Below, one piece after another: positions 9,337-18,479 of a stretch of DNA of 64,000 bases; the stretch's first letter is position 1, and every line of letters begins with the position of its first letter. A program made the translations under genes and the position numbers. This DNA comes from JBHJGS01 sp050331575 (GTDB taxonomy: Bacteria > Pseudomonadota > Alphaproteobacteria > Sphingomonadales > Rhodothalassiaceae), in NCBI GenBank assembly GCA_050331575.1, contig JBHJGS010000045.1:34213-98212 (forward strand), written 5' to 3'. The notes under the pieces were generated by a model that was given only the letters and a program-made list of their open reading frames with translations, made no database searches and had not been told where the DNA came from.

Positions 9337-11256
9337 TCAATCCAGGTCCGGCGCGAGCATGCCTTGGGCGGCCGCTGCGCCAATGGCCGCCGCTAACGCC
9401 AGTCCGGTGAGCAGGACGACCGGGATCGCCGGGACCGGCGCCAAGATCATCAGCGCCACCTGCAGCGCCACAGCGGCCAGCCGCGCCTGCTTGCGCCGGT
9501 GCCCAACCGCGCGCAGCCAGGAAAAGGCACGCAAAAGCCTGTCTTGCTCGTTCCGGCGCAAGCGCACATCGGCGTGCGCGGCCAAAAACGGGTCGGCGTC
9601 CGCCGGGCTGATCCGAACATCGGCAAGCGCATAGACCGTGCGGTCCAGGGGCGCCGCAGCAATCACCGCCACCGGGCCGTCTTGTTTCAGTTGCATCACC
9701 GCCTCGGCGCGCACAGCCGCCGGCCCGGCCAAGGCTGTCAACCCCTTCAACCGGGCAGCATAGGGCTTCAGGTCCGACGCCGGATCCGGTGCCAAAAGCC
9801 GCAGTTGCAAGCCGCGGTCGCTGAGCAGGCGCGCGCGCTGCAGTACGGCGGCCCGCGGCCGGTCGGCCACGGCGATCAGACCCAGCGGACGCTGCCGCGG
9901 GGCCGCTTCGGCCGCCCATAGCACCGTCCCGCCATCCCGGGCCATCGCTTCGGCGGCCTCGGCCAGGCGCTGATAGCCAACATTGTGCGCCGCCAGTAAG
10001 CTGGGATTGCCAAGCAAGATCGTGCGCGTCTGGACCACGCCGCGATAGCCTCGGCCGACCTCCAGGCCGCTGCGCTCGCTGGCCATCGGCACCACGGCCC
10101 CAGCGGCTTCCGCCGCCGCAGTTAAGGCCGGAGCCAGAGCATGGCCGTCTGCCGGTACAATCGCTGCGGCCTGGGCCAGCAGCTCCGCCTCCTCGCCCTC
10201 CAAGGCCTTGACCGGGCCAATGCTGGCGCGTGCGGAGGTCACCACGCCGTGCCAGCCGATCAGCACATGGCGCAAGCGCGGTGCCCGATCGAACACACTC
10301 AGATCATGGACAACCACGCCGGCGTCATGCCCGCGCTTTAGCAACAATCGGTTGGCCCACGGCGTGGCCAATACCAGGGCGGGGGCGCCGGCTGCGGCGA
10401 TGACCGCAAGCGCCGCCAACACCGCAGCTCCCCCGGCCAAGGCCGCGATGCCGCCGGCGGCCAGCGCCACCGTAACGGCCAAAGCCAGCAGCAGCCGGGC
10501 GAAGCGATCGGACTCCGCGGGCGCCGGTGTTGGTGCCACCACATCGGGCAAAAGCGACTGCGGCGGGGCCTTCAAGGTGACCTCAGCGGTCCCGGCCCGG
10601 ACCCGTCCTCCTTGCTTGACCGGCCAGCCGCGCTGTGCCGGACGCGGCACCGGGTTGCCGGTAACCTCGGCATAATCGAGCTCCACGGCACCACTGCTGA
10701 CCTCGCCGTCAGCCGGAAGTTGGTCACCCAAGCCGAGCTTGATGATCACGCCCGGGTGCAGCTGGTCCGGGCTCATCGGCTCGCCATCGCTGGCCCGTCG
10801 CGCGCCAAGCGCAGTCTCAAGCGGTGGCGCCGCCGGCCGTGGTTCCGCGCGCACGGGAAAGGTCCGGACGAGTTGCGCCACGGTCAGCAAACTCAGGCCG
10901 TAAAGCGCCATGCCCGGGCCGGCGCTAGGGCCTTGGCCTGCCCACAGCAGGACGCTGTGCAGCCATGCCGCGGCCGATGCCAGGCTGATCTGCAGGGCCA
11001 CGCCGATCCGGCGGTCCCGCGCGCCCTCATAAGCGTCGAGAAAGATGAACCAGCCGCCCGCCCCCTGCCCCACGGTGACGAGCAGCGCCATGACCAACAC
11101 CGGCGGCGCTAAGCCAAGTGCGGCTGCGGTTAAGGGCAGCAGGCCCAAGGCCAAGGCGGCCAGGGCGAACAGGTCAAGGGGGGAGCGAGCGGGATGGTGC
11201 AACGGCCGATGCGCCCCGGAAGCCAGGCTGCTTATGCTCGGCTGACGCTCGTGCAT
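9337..11256 (-). CDS. Catalytically dead P-type-ATPase-like membrane protein
   Basis: An intact 639-residue protein with the layout of a metal P1B- or Kdp-type ATPase but without its chemistry. Hydrophobic segments lie at about 27-63, 88-133, 252-300 and 592-634. An actuator-like domain reads GDQLPADGEV then AEVTGNP (198-202), where TGES is expected. The ion-site motif Cys-Pro-Cys is Gly-Ala-Pro (290-292, followed by ALVLATPWANRLLLKRG). The phosphorylation motif DKTGT is GWHGV (334-338). TGDN is APDP (489-492) and GDGxND is AAAPLD (533-538). The phosphorylated Asp and the first hinge Asp are therefore absent while the fold pattern persists. A regulatory or scaffold role is inference. It stands between trpE and trpG on the opposite strand. 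Confidence 0.75.
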   Translation of the reverse strand: MHERQPSISSLASGAHRPLHHPARSPLDLFALAALALGLLPLTAAALGLAPPVLVMALLVTVGQGAGGWFIFLDAYEGARDRRIGVALQISLASAAAWLHSVLLWAGQGPSAGPGMALYGLSLLTVAQLVRTFPVRAEPRPAAPPLETALGARRASDGEPMSPDQLHPGVIIKLGLGDQLPADGEVSSGAVELDYAEVTGNPVPRPAQRGWPVKQGGRVRAGTAEVTLKAPPQSLLPDVVAPTPAPAESDRFARLLLALAVTVALAAGGIAALAGGAAVLAALAVIAAAGAPALVLATPWANRLLLKRGHDAGVVVHDLSVFDRAPRLRHVLIGWHGVVTSARASIGPVKALEGEEAELLAQAAAIVPADGHALAPALTAAAEAAGAVVPMASERSGLEVGRGYRGVVQTRTILLGNPSLLAAHNVGYQRLAEAAEAMARDGGTVLWAAEAAPRQRPLGLIAVADRPRAAVLQRARLLSDRGLQLRLLAPDPASDLKPYAARLKGLTALAGPAAVRAEAVMQLKQDGPVAVIAAAPLDRTVYALADVRISPADADPFLAAHADVRLRRNEQDRLLRAFSWLRAVGHRRKQARLAAVALQVALMILAPVPAIPVVLLTGLALAAAIGAAAAQGMLAPDLD

Positions 11257-11347
11257 CCGGGCCGCCTCCGCGTCCGCCCCAAGGCCCTTGTGATCTGGCC
11301 CGTTCGACCGCTAAAGCGGGACGAGGACCAGCCATTCCCCCGGTGCC

Positions 11348-11935
11348 ATGATGATTCTGCTGATCGATAACTATGACAGCTTCACCTATAATCTTTACCA
11401 CTATCTTATCGAATTGGGCGCTGAGACGACCGTTGTGCGCAATGACCAGATCGCAGTCGACGCTGCCTTGGCCGGTGGCTATTCCGGGATCGTGCTGTCG
11501 CCGGGACCGTGTAATCCGGATCAGGCCGGCATCTGCCTGGATCTGATCGCCGCGGCTGAGGGCCGCGTGCCGCTGCTGGGTGTGTGCCTCGGTCATCAAG
11601 CAATCGGCCAAGCCTATGGCGGCCGGGTGGTCCGCGCGCCCAAGATTATGCACGGCAAGACCAGTCCTGTGGTGCATGACGGTACAAGCGTGTTCCAGGA
11701 TCTGCCCTCGCCATTCGTGGCGACGCGCTATCATTCCCTCATCGTCGCCCGGGACGGCCTGCCCGCATGTCTGCGCGTGACCGCCCAAACGCACGACGGC
11801 GTGATCATGGGTTTGGCGCATCGCGAGCATGCCGTGCATGGGGTGCAGTTCCACCCGGAAAGCATCGCATCGGAACAAGGCCATGCGCTGCTGGCGAATT
11901 TCCTGCGCTTGTGCGCGGTGCCGATCGCGGCATGA
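11348..11935 (+). CDS. trpG: Anthranilate synthase glutamine amidotransferase component
   Basis: A 195-residue class-I glutamine amidotransferase that supplies ammonia to TrpE. It begins ILLIDNYDSFTYNLYHYL, has the oxyanion-strand motif LSPGPCNPDQAG, the nucleophilic Cys in GVCLGHQAIGQAYGG near residue 80, and the His-Glu dyad in GVQFHPESIASE near 170. Two consecutive ATG codons (11348, 11351) make the exact start uncertain by one residue. Its stop overlaps the trpD start by ATGA, indicating translational coupling in a trpG-trpD-trpC-moaC-moeA run. Confidence 0.97.
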   Translation: MMILLIDNYDSFTYNLYHYLIELGAETTVVRNDQIAVDAALAGGYSGIVLSPGPCNPDQAGICLDLIAAAEGRVPLLGVCLGHQAIGQAYGGRVVRAPKIMHGKTSPVVHDGTSVFQDLPSPFVATRYHSLIVARDGLPACLRVTAQTHDGVIMGLAHREHAVHGVQFHPESIASEQGHALLANFLRLCAVPIAA

Positions 11936-12954
11936 GTGTCCTGACCGCGCAACTGACCGAGTTGACGCAAGGCCGAGATCTGCCCGAGGCAGCGGTGGAG
12001 TCCGCCTTTGACGCGATCTTGTCTGGCGAAGTTGGGGAAGCCGAGATTGCCGGTCTTTTAATGGGGTTGGCGGTAAAAGGTGAAACTGCGGTTGAGCTTT
12101 TGGGAGCCGCGCGCGCGCTGCGGGCCAAGGCCGTCACCCTCAAGGCGCCTGACGCTGTGGACACCTGCGGCACGGGGGGGGATGGTCAAAATACGCTGAA
12201 CATTTCCACCGCCGCGGCGATCGTGGCAGCGGCTGCCGGCGCCAAGGTTGCCAAGCATGGCAATCGCGCCGTTTCGTCCCGCTCCGGCTCCTCAGACGTG
12301 TTGAGCGCTTTGGGCATCGTCAGGGATCTGCCGCCGGCACGGGCCCAGGCGTGTTTGGACACACTGGGCATCACATTCTTGATGGCCCCGGTCTATCACC
12401 GCGCGGTTGCGCACGTCATGCCGGTGCGTCAGGCGCTGAAGGTGCGCACCGTGTTCAATCTTCTGGGTCCCCTGGCCAATCCCGCCGGTGCGGGCTTTCA
12501 ACTGGTCGGCGTCTATGCCGAGCGCTGGCTGGCGCCGATGGCGCAGGCCTTGCAGGCCTTAGGCACCCGTCGGGCCTGGGTCGTGCACGGCAGCGATGGG
12601 CTCGATGAGATCACGGTGACCGGTCCCACAATGGTGCATATGGTCAGCCCCGATGGCATTGAGACCCGAACCGTGACGCCGGAGCAGGCGGGCCTGACGC
12701 GGTGGCCAAGCGCAGAACTGGCCGGCGGCACGGCTGATGACAATGCTGCGGCGCTGGAAGCGCTGTTGGCAGGCGCGAACGGGGCGTATCGCGATGCCGC
12801 CTTGATCAATGCCGGTGCGGCCTTGATGGTGTGCGAGCGCGCCGAAGACCTGTCAGATGGCGTCGCCCAGGCCGCCCGCGCGATCGACAGCGGCGCGGCC
12901 AAGGAGCTTCTTGGCCGCTGGCGGCGTTTTTGCAGCGAAGGGAGACAGCCATGA
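11932..12954 (+). CDS. trpD: Anthranilate phosphoribosyltransferase
   Basis: A 340-residue enzyme adding phosphoribose from PRPP to anthranilate. Typical motifs: LMGLAVKGET in the helical domain, the PRPP-binding loop DTCGTGGDGQNTLNIST near residue 80, the KHGNRAVSSRSGSSDVL block near 107, and RTVFNLLGPLANPA near 165. The start at 11932 overlaps the trpG stop as ATGA, and its own stop overlaps trpC in the same way. The frame is open further upstream, but that part lies over trpG and has no family similarity. Confidence 0.97.
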   Translation: MSVLTAQLTELTQGRDLPEAAVESAFDAILSGEVGEAEIAGLLMGLAVKGETAVELLGAARALRAKAVTLKAPDAVDTCGTGGDGQNTLNISTAAAIVAAAAGAKVAKHGNRAVSSRSGSSDVLSALGIVRDLPPARAQACLDTLGITFLMAPVYHRAVAHVMPVRQALKVRTVFNLLGPLANPAGAGFQLVGVYAERWLAPMAQALQALGTRRAWVVHGSDGLDEITVTGPTMVHMVSPDGIETRTVTPEQAGLTRWPSAELAGGTADDNAAALEALLAGANGAYRDAALINAGAALMVCERAEDLSDGVAQAARAIDSGAAKELLGRWRRFCSEGRQP

Positions 12955-13742
12955 GTGCCGGCGTATTGACCCGCATCATCGCCGACAAACAGGCCCATGT
13001 GGCCCGCGCCAGCGAGATTGTGCCGCTGGGCGAGCGAGAGGCCCAGGCCCGGCGCGCGCCGGCGCCGCGCGGCTTCAAGGCGGCGTTGGCCGCGGCGCGG
13101 GCGGCCGGCCGCTACGGCCTGATCGCCGAGATCAAGAAGGCCTCGCCCTCGGCTGGCCTGATCCGTGCGGACTTTCGCCCTGCTGAGTTGGCCCGGGCCT
13201 ATGCCCGCGGCGGTGCGACCTGCTTGTCGGTGTTGACCGACACCGCCTATTTTCAAGGCGAAGACGCCTATCTGGACGAGGCCCACCAGGCCTGTTCGCT
13301 GCCGGTGTTGCGCAAGGATTTCACCATAGATCCCTATCAGGTGGTCGAGGCGCGCGCGATCGGCGCGGATGCGGTGCTGTTGATCCTGGCGGTGCTGGAC
13401 GATGCCCAGGCCGGCGAATTGCTGGCATTGACCCGGCGCTGGGAGATGGACGCCCTGGTGGAGGTGCATGACGCCGCCGAGCGTGACCGGGCGCTGGCCC
13501 TGGGCGCGGAGCTGATCGGCATCAACAACCGCAATCTGGACACCCTGAAGGTCGATCTCCAGACCAGCGTGACGCTGGCCCAAGATGTCCCCGCCGCGGT
13601 GCATCTGGTGGCTGAATCGGGCTTCAGCACACCAGCGGATTTGGCCCGCTGTGCGCAGGCCGGCATCACCAGCTTCTTGGTCGGCGAAAGCCTGATGCGC
13701 CAGGACGATGTCGCCGCGGCGACCGAAGCGCTGCTGGCATGA
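12951..13742 (+). CDS. trpC: Indole-3-glycerol phosphate synthase
   Basis: A 263-residue TIM-barrel enzyme of the tryptophan pathway closing the indole ring. Visible: IAEIKKASPSAGLIR near residue 58 with the catalytic Lys, SVLTDTAYFQG near 85, LRKDFTIDPYQV near 120, INNRNLDTLKVDL near 190, and AESGFSTPADL near 220. Length is standard and no TrpF domain is fused. It overlaps trpD upstream and moaC downstream by ATGA, so the genes are translationally coupled. Confidence 0.97.
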   Translation: MSAGVLTRIIADKQAHVARASEIVPLGEREAQARRAPAPRGFKAALAAARAAGRYGLIAEIKKASPSAGLIRADFRPAELARAYARGGATCLSVLTDTAYFQGEDAYLDEAHQACSLPVLRKDFTIDPYQVVEARAIGADAVLLILAVLDDAQAGELLALTRRWEMDALVEVHDAAERDRALALGAELIGINNRNLDTLKVDLQTSVTLAQDVPAAVHLVAESGFSTPADLARCAQAGITSFLVGESLMRQDDVAAATEALLA

Positions 13743-14212
13743 CCGGCCTGACCCATCTGGACGCGACGGGCCGCGCGCGCATGGTCGATGTCTCCGACAA
13801 GCCGGTGACCGGCCGACGGGCCGTGGCCCAGGGGCGGCTGATCATGGCGGAGGCTACGCTGGCAACGCTTCTGGACGGCGGCTTGGCCAAGGGCGACGCC
13901 CTGGCGGTGGCGCGCATCGCCGGCATTCAGGCCGCCAAGAAGACCGGCGATCTGATCCCGCTGTGCCACCCTCTCCCGATCAGCGCGGTGACCGTGGAGT
14001 TTCAAGCGGTGGCTGCGACGGGGCTGGACATCCGGGCGGAGGTGCGCACCACCGGCCAGACCGGCGTGGAAATGGAGGCGCTGACCGCGGTGAGCGTGGC
14101 CGGGCTGACCGTCTATGACATGGTCAAGGCGATCGATCGCGGCGTGCGGCTGACCGACATTCGGCTGACCTTGAAGGAAGGCGGCAAATCGGGACGCTGG
14201 GAGGCGGCGTGA
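13739..14212 (+). CDS. moaC: Cyclic pyranopterin monophosphate synthase
   Basis: A 157-residue enzyme that, with MoaA, forms cyclic pyranopterin monophosphate in molybdenum-cofactor synthesis. Diagnostic stretches are MVDVSDKPVTGRRAVAQG, the KTGDLIPLCHPLPI catalytic region near residue 65, TGVEMEALTAVSVAGLTVYD near 115, and the C-terminal LKEGGKSG. It starts inside the trpC stop and ends in a GTGA overlap with moeA. The trpC-moaC-moeA-lexA order is typical of alphaproteobacteria. Confidence 0.97.
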   Translation: MTGLTHLDATGRARMVDVSDKPVTGRRAVAQGRLIMAEATLATLLDGGLAKGDALAVARIAGIQAAKKTGDLIPLCHPLPISAVTVEFQAVAATGLDIRAEVRTTGQTGVEMEALTAVSVAGLTVYDMVKAIDRGVRLTDIRLTLKEGGKSGRWEAA

Positions 14213-15396
14213 CCGGCCTGATGCCGCTGGATGAGGCGCATGCCCGGCTGATCGCCGCGCTCAGGCCATGCGCGCCGGAAACCGTGCCGCTGGCGGATGC
14301 GGCGGGCCGCGTGCTTGCCGAGCCGGTGCAGGCGCGACGCACCCAGCCGCCGGCCGATCTGTCCGCCATGGATGGCTATGCGGTGCGCGCAGCAGACGCC
14401 CGGGCGGGTGCCAAGCTGACGCTGGTTGACACCATCTATGCCGGACAGATGCCGGACGCGCCGCTGCAGCCCGGTCAGACCGCGCGCCTGTTCACCGGCA
14501 GCCCGTTGCCTGCCGGTGCCGATGCGGTGCTGATCCAGGAGCAGGCCGAGGCGGCCGAAGACCGGGTGCATGTGCATGCCGATGTTGCGCCCGGCCAGCA
14601 TGTCCGTCGCGCCGGCAGCGACTTTTTCGACCGCGCCGAATTGATCGCCGCCGGCACGCGGTTGAGCCCGTTTCACCTGTCCCTGGCCGCTGCCGGGGAT
14701 TGTGCCGGGTTGTGCGTGCACCGGCGTCCCACTGTCATGCTGTTCAGCACCGGCGACGAACTGGTGGCACCCGGCATGCCGCGCCGGCCCGGCCAGATCG
14801 TCGATGCGGTGGCGCCGGGGCTGACCGCACTGGCCGCCCAGGCCGGCGCCCGGCCGCACCATCTGGGGATTTTCCCTGACGATCCCGCCGCGCTGGAAGG
14901 GCTGATGCCTGGGCTGAGCGGGGCGGATATGATTGTCAGCGTCGGCGGCGCATCGGTCGGCGACAAGGATCTGATCCGCACCGCCCTGCCCGGCCTGACG
15001 CTGGATTTCTGGCGCTTGGCGATGCGCCCGGGCAAGCCGCTGCTGTTTGGCCGGCTGAATGGGGTGCCGTTTCTGGGTCTGCCGGGCAATCCGGTCTCCG
15101 CCCTGGTGTGCGCCTGGCTGTTGCTGATGCCGGCGCTCCGCCGCCTGGGCGGGCAGGATGGCGCGATGACGACGCCGACCGACTTGCCGCTCGCGCAGGC
15201 GATCCCGGCCAATGGGTCGCGCCGCGATTTCCAGCGCGCGCAGATCATCGGCGGGCGGGTCAAGCCGTTCGCCGTGCAGGACAGCGCCATGCTCACCCCA
15301 CTGGCCGCGGCCGACGCCCTGCTGATGCGCCCGGAACGGGATGGTGCGCGCACGGCCGGAGAGAATGTTCCTGTTTTTCCCCTAAAATGGACTTGA
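14209..15396 (+). CDS. moeA: Molybdopterin molybdotransferase
   Basis: A 395-residue protein inserting molybdate into adenylylated molybdopterin. It begins with a GTG codon overlapping the moaC stop. Motifs: LSAMDGYAVRA near residue 52, FTGSPLPAGADAVLIQE near 95, the FSTGDELVAPG loop near 180, SVGGASVGDKDLI near 245, and MRPGKPLLFGRLNG with FLGLPGNPVSALV near 265-300. All four MoeA domains appear present, including the small C-terminal barrel. It is followed by the lexA control region. Confidence 0.96.
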   Translation: MTGLMPLDEAHARLIAALRPCAPETVPLADAAGRVLAEPVQARRTQPPADLSAMDGYAVRAADARAGAKLTLVDTIYAGQMPDAPLQPGQTARLFTGSPLPAGADAVLIQEQAEAAEDRVHVHADVAPGQHVRRAGSDFFDRAELIAAGTRLSPFHLSLAAAGDCAGLCVHRRPTVMLFSTGDELVAPGMPRRPGQIVDAVAPGLTALAAQAGARPHHLGIFPDDPAALEGLMPGLSGADMIVSVGGASVGDKDLIRTALPGLTLDFWRLAMRPGKPLLFGRLNGVPFLGLPGNPVSALVCAWLLLMPALRRLGGQDGAMTTPTDLPLAQAIPANGSRRDFQRAQIIGGRVKPFAVQDSAMLTPLAAADALLMRPERDGARTAGENVPVFPLKWT

Positions 15397-15412
15397 CCTG
15401 CGCCTGCTCGCG

Positions 15413-15427
15413 GAATAAAAAGCGAAC
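15413..15427 (+). promoter_or_regulatory. Probable LexA (SOS) box of lexA
   Basis: The sequence reads GAAT, seven bases, GAAC. The alphaproteobacterial LexA operator is GAAC-N7-GAAC, so this is one mismatch from consensus. It lies 17 bases before the chosen lexA start and just ahead of its ribosome site, where it would block transcription or early elongation. Autoregulation is expected from the family; binding is inferred. Confidence 0.6.
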
Positions 15428-15444
15428 AAATGGTGGAGGCGCGC

Positions 15445-16116
15445 ATGCTCACGGCCAAACAGAAGCAGTTGCTCAGCTTTATTCAAACCCGGCTGGACGC
15501 GGATGGCGTCAGCCCCTCCTTCGATGAGATGAAAGAGGCGCTGGGCCTGAAATCCAAGTCCGGCGTGCATCGTCTGGTCAAGGCGCTGGAGGAACGCGGC
15601 TTCATCCGGCGCCTGCCCAATCGCGCGCGCGCCTTGGAGGTGGTGAAGACGGAGGCGGCCGCACCGGCGGACAATGTCATCCGGGCGCGGTTCGGCCGGC
15701 CCAGCCCGCGCCCGGTCGCAGTCAGCCGGGACGCCAGCATCGAGGTGCCGCTGCACGGCCGGATCGCTGCCGGCACGCCGATCGAGGCGCTGGAACAGAT
15801 TGACACCTATGTTGCGATTCCCCCGGCGCTGATGGGACGCGGCACCACCTTCGCCCTGGAAGTCTCCGGCGACAGCATGATCGATCTGGGCATTTTGGAC
15901 GGCGACACCGTGTTGATCGAAAGCTGCGAGACCGCGCAGGATGGCGATGTCGTCGTGGCATTGGTTGATGAGGAGGAGGCGACCTTGAAGACGCTGAAGC
16001 GCCAGGGCAGCCATGTCGCGCTGATACCGGCCAATCGCCACTATGATACCCAGATCCTGGAATCGCATCGGGTGCGCGTGCAGGGTCGGCTGATCGGGCT
16101 GTTACGGCGCTACTGA
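15445..16116 (+). CDS. lexA: SOS-response repressor LexA
   Basis: A 223-residue repressor with an N-terminal winged helix (LTAKQKQLLSFIQTRL, then SPSFDEMKEALGLKSKSGVHR) and a C-terminal self-cleaving S24 peptidase domain. The Ala-Gly cleavage site is in GRIAAGTPIEA, the nucleophilic Ser in VSGDSMIDLGILDGD, and the general-base Lys in EEATLKTLKR. I chose the ATG at 15445 because GGAGG lies five bases upstream; an in-frame ATG at 15430 sits on the LexA box and lacks a ribosome site. It is the last gene of the trp/mo run. Confidence 0.95.
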   Translation: MLTAKQKQLLSFIQTRLDADGVSPSFDEMKEALGLKSKSGVHRLVKALEERGFIRRLPNRARALEVVKTEAAAPADNVIRARFGRPSPRPVAVSRDASIEVPLHGRIAAGTPIEALEQIDTYVAIPPALMGRGTTFALEVSGDSMIDLGILDGDTVLIESCETAQDGDVVVALVDEEEATLKTLKRQGSHVALIPANRHYDTQILESHRVRVQGRLIGLLRRY

Positions 16117-16213
16117 GCGCTGGTGCGTGTGGCGGCTGGGGATTATCCGACCCGGCGCGATGGTGACGGCTCGGATGGTGCGTGCCGCAGAGAAAGCGGG
16201 CCTTTGCAACCGG

Positions 16214-16234
16214 TCCATCGCCGATTGCGATGGA
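16214..16234. terminator. Hairpin between convergent lexA and comEC
   Basis: A perfect 8-bp inverted repeat, TCCATCGC (16214-16221) and GCGATGGA (16227-16234), with a five-base loop and partial CGG/CCG extension. It lies between two genes that run towards each other. There is no T tract on either side, so it may be only a transcript-end stabilising structure. Confidence 0.45.
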
Positions 16235-16246
16235 TCGGACAGGGCC

Positions 16247-18433
16247 CTAGCGCGGCACCCAGGGGCGGCGGCCGCGCGCTTGCGCGGTGCTGCGGATCTC
16301 GCCGCTGTGCAGGTTCAGACTGTGCGGTCCGCCGTCCAGAAAGTCGAACCGGTCGAGCCGGTGTGGCGCGCGGCAGCCGTCCGGCACCGGGGTGATAGCG
16401 ATGACCATGTCGGCAGTGGCGCAGTCCTCGGCCACGGCCTCGGCAGAAAAGGCCAGCGCGATGCGCCGGTCGTCAATCAAGATATGGCAGCCCAGCGGAT
16501 CGCAGGTCACGCCCGGTGCATCGGCCAGCGCGCCGGGGCGGCGCTGATCAGGCAGGCCCAGGCGGCGCTGCCACCGCTCGATCTCGAAGCGGCCGCCACG
16601 GCCATGGGTCCACAGCCGCCCCTCCGCAAGCAGGCCGACGCGCTCTTCGACACCATCCACGATCAGGTGCGGCGGCGATGATCGCGCGGCCAGAATGAGG
16701 CCGGCCAGCGCGACCCCAGGCGCCAAAAGCTTCAGGATCCGCCCGTGGCTCAAGGTCAGCATCAGCCCGGCACCGGCGAAGCACAGCAAGGCCGGTGCGG
16801 GGAATGCGCGCAGCGGCCATTCCGCCCCGGGCCAGCTGGCCACTGTTTTGGCGGTGGCCAGCACCAGCTCGATCCCCCAGCCCATCGGCGCCAAGGCGAG
16901 CCCCTCCATCCCCAGCGGCATCAGCATCAAGGCGGCCAAGCCCCACGGCATGATCCACAAGCTCATCACCGGCACGGCGACCAGGTTGGCGGCCGGGCCG
17001 TACAGGCCGAAGCGCTGAAAATGATAGGCGGCAAAGGGCGCGATGGCGATCTCCGCAATCAAGGTCGACATCACCACTCCGAAGAAGAACAGCGCGATGC
17101 GCCGGCCGGCGCCGGCATCGCCACGCCAGCGCGCCAGCCAAGGGCTCAGCGCCTCATAGGCCGCGGTCAGGGCGATCGCCGCGGCGAAAGACATCTGAAA
17201 CCCGGCACTGACCAGGGCATCCGGACGGATCAGCAATATCCCCAAGGCCGCCGCGGCAACCAGGCGCAAGGAAAAGGGCCGGCGGCCCAGCATCAGCGCC
17301 GCCAAGGAAAGGCTGACCATGATAAAGGCGCGCTGGCTGGGGATCGGTGCTCCGGCCAGCAAAACATATCCGCCAGCGCCCGCCCACGCCGCCACCGCCG
17401 CGATCGCCTTGAGCGGCAGCCGCACCGCCAAGGCTTCGCTGCAGGCCAAGCCCAGCCGCACCGTGAAGAAGAGTGCGGCGGCAACCAGGCCGACATGAAG
17501 GCCCGAAATGGCCAGAAGATGCGCCAGGCCGGCCGTGCGCAGATCCGCCTCAACCGGTTTTGGGATGCCACCACGCTGACCGGTTAGCAACGCAGCGGCG
17601 ATGCTGCCGGCAGCGCCCGGCACCTGCGATCAGATCGCCTGCAACACCTGTTCACGCAGCCGCTGAATGCGTCCGTCGGATCCAGCAGCAGGGGCCAGCC
17701 GGTCCACCGGCGACACAGCATAGCCCACCGCGCCCCAGCGTTCGAAAAAGGCCAGGCGGGCAAAATCAAAATCTCCCGGCATGGTTGGACCCGGCGGCGG
17801 GTTAAGTCGCGCGCGCAGCCGGACCATGTCGCCGGCGCTGAGGCGATCGGGGCGATCAGTGCGTACATTCAGCCGCACCTTCACCGGCGGCGCTGCCGGA
17901 CCGGACCAGCGCTCCGGATCCACCGCCAGGATCAAACGAAGGCCACCCTCTGCCAAGGGTTCCTGTGCCAGCACGCGGCCCTGCAGCATCACCGCGCCGA
18001 GGCTCCGGTCCAGCACCGGGGCAGCGGTCCGAGCCGTATGCACGCTGGCCCAGAACGCCCCGGCCGCCAGCACCAGGAGGGGCACCAAGGCGGTTTGCGC
18101 TGACCGCCATGGCGCCAGCCGCCAGGCGCTCACGAGCAGCGCCAGGGCCAGTCCGGTGAGGGCCGGCGGCGGTTCCCCCGGCAGCGCGAAATAGCCCGCC
18201 ACTCCCAAACTCAAAGCGACCGGCAGCCAAAGACTGAGCCGGCGCCGTTCCGCGGCCAAGTCATCCGCGGCGCGGCGAGCCAGGTCGGTCAAGCCGGGCC
18301 AGGCGGCGCGCAACTGGTCGAGCCGGTCGATCCTCCCCTCCCTTCCCGCTTTGAGTTGTCGCGGGCCCTGTGCTAAGACGGCGCGGCCTTGGTGATGCTT
18401 GCTTTGCGGCGGCGTCGGCGGCGCATTTCCCAC
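16247..18433 (-). pseudogene. comEC: ComEC/Rec2 DNA-uptake channel, interrupted by one in-frame TGA
   Basis: Two consecutive open segments, 18433-17630 and 17623-16247, lie in the same frame and together give one ComEC protein of about 727 residues. The first segment carries the N-terminal helices and the DUF4131-type OB region (VMLQGRVLAQEP, VRLNVRTDRPDRLSAGD). The second carries the competence domain (LLAISGLHVGLVAAALFF, GAPIPSQRAFIMVSLSLAALM, AGFQMSFAAA). They are separated only by TGA at 17632-17630 and two codons. Reading TGA as Arg (CGA, one transition away) restores an ordinary sequence, so this looks like a recent nonsense mutation or a sequence error. Restart at the GTG at 17623 would give a channel without its N-terminal domain. 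The GTG start at 18433 is uncertain. Confidence 0.85.
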
Positions 18434-18479
18434 CTGATCCTTATCAGACCCTCACCACTATGCGAAGATGTAGGCAGAC

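Noticed and set aside
9337..11256. Annotation as a working copper or potassium P-type ATPase
   Set aside because: The phosphorylated Asp and the other catalytic motifs are absent, so transport by the usual cycle is impossible.
16214..16234. Possible functional link between this hairpin and the one before the gene at 46807, as both stems contain TCCATCGC / GCGATGGA
   Set aside because: The shared stem is short, loops and contexts differ, and one is at a convergent gene end; treated as coincidence.
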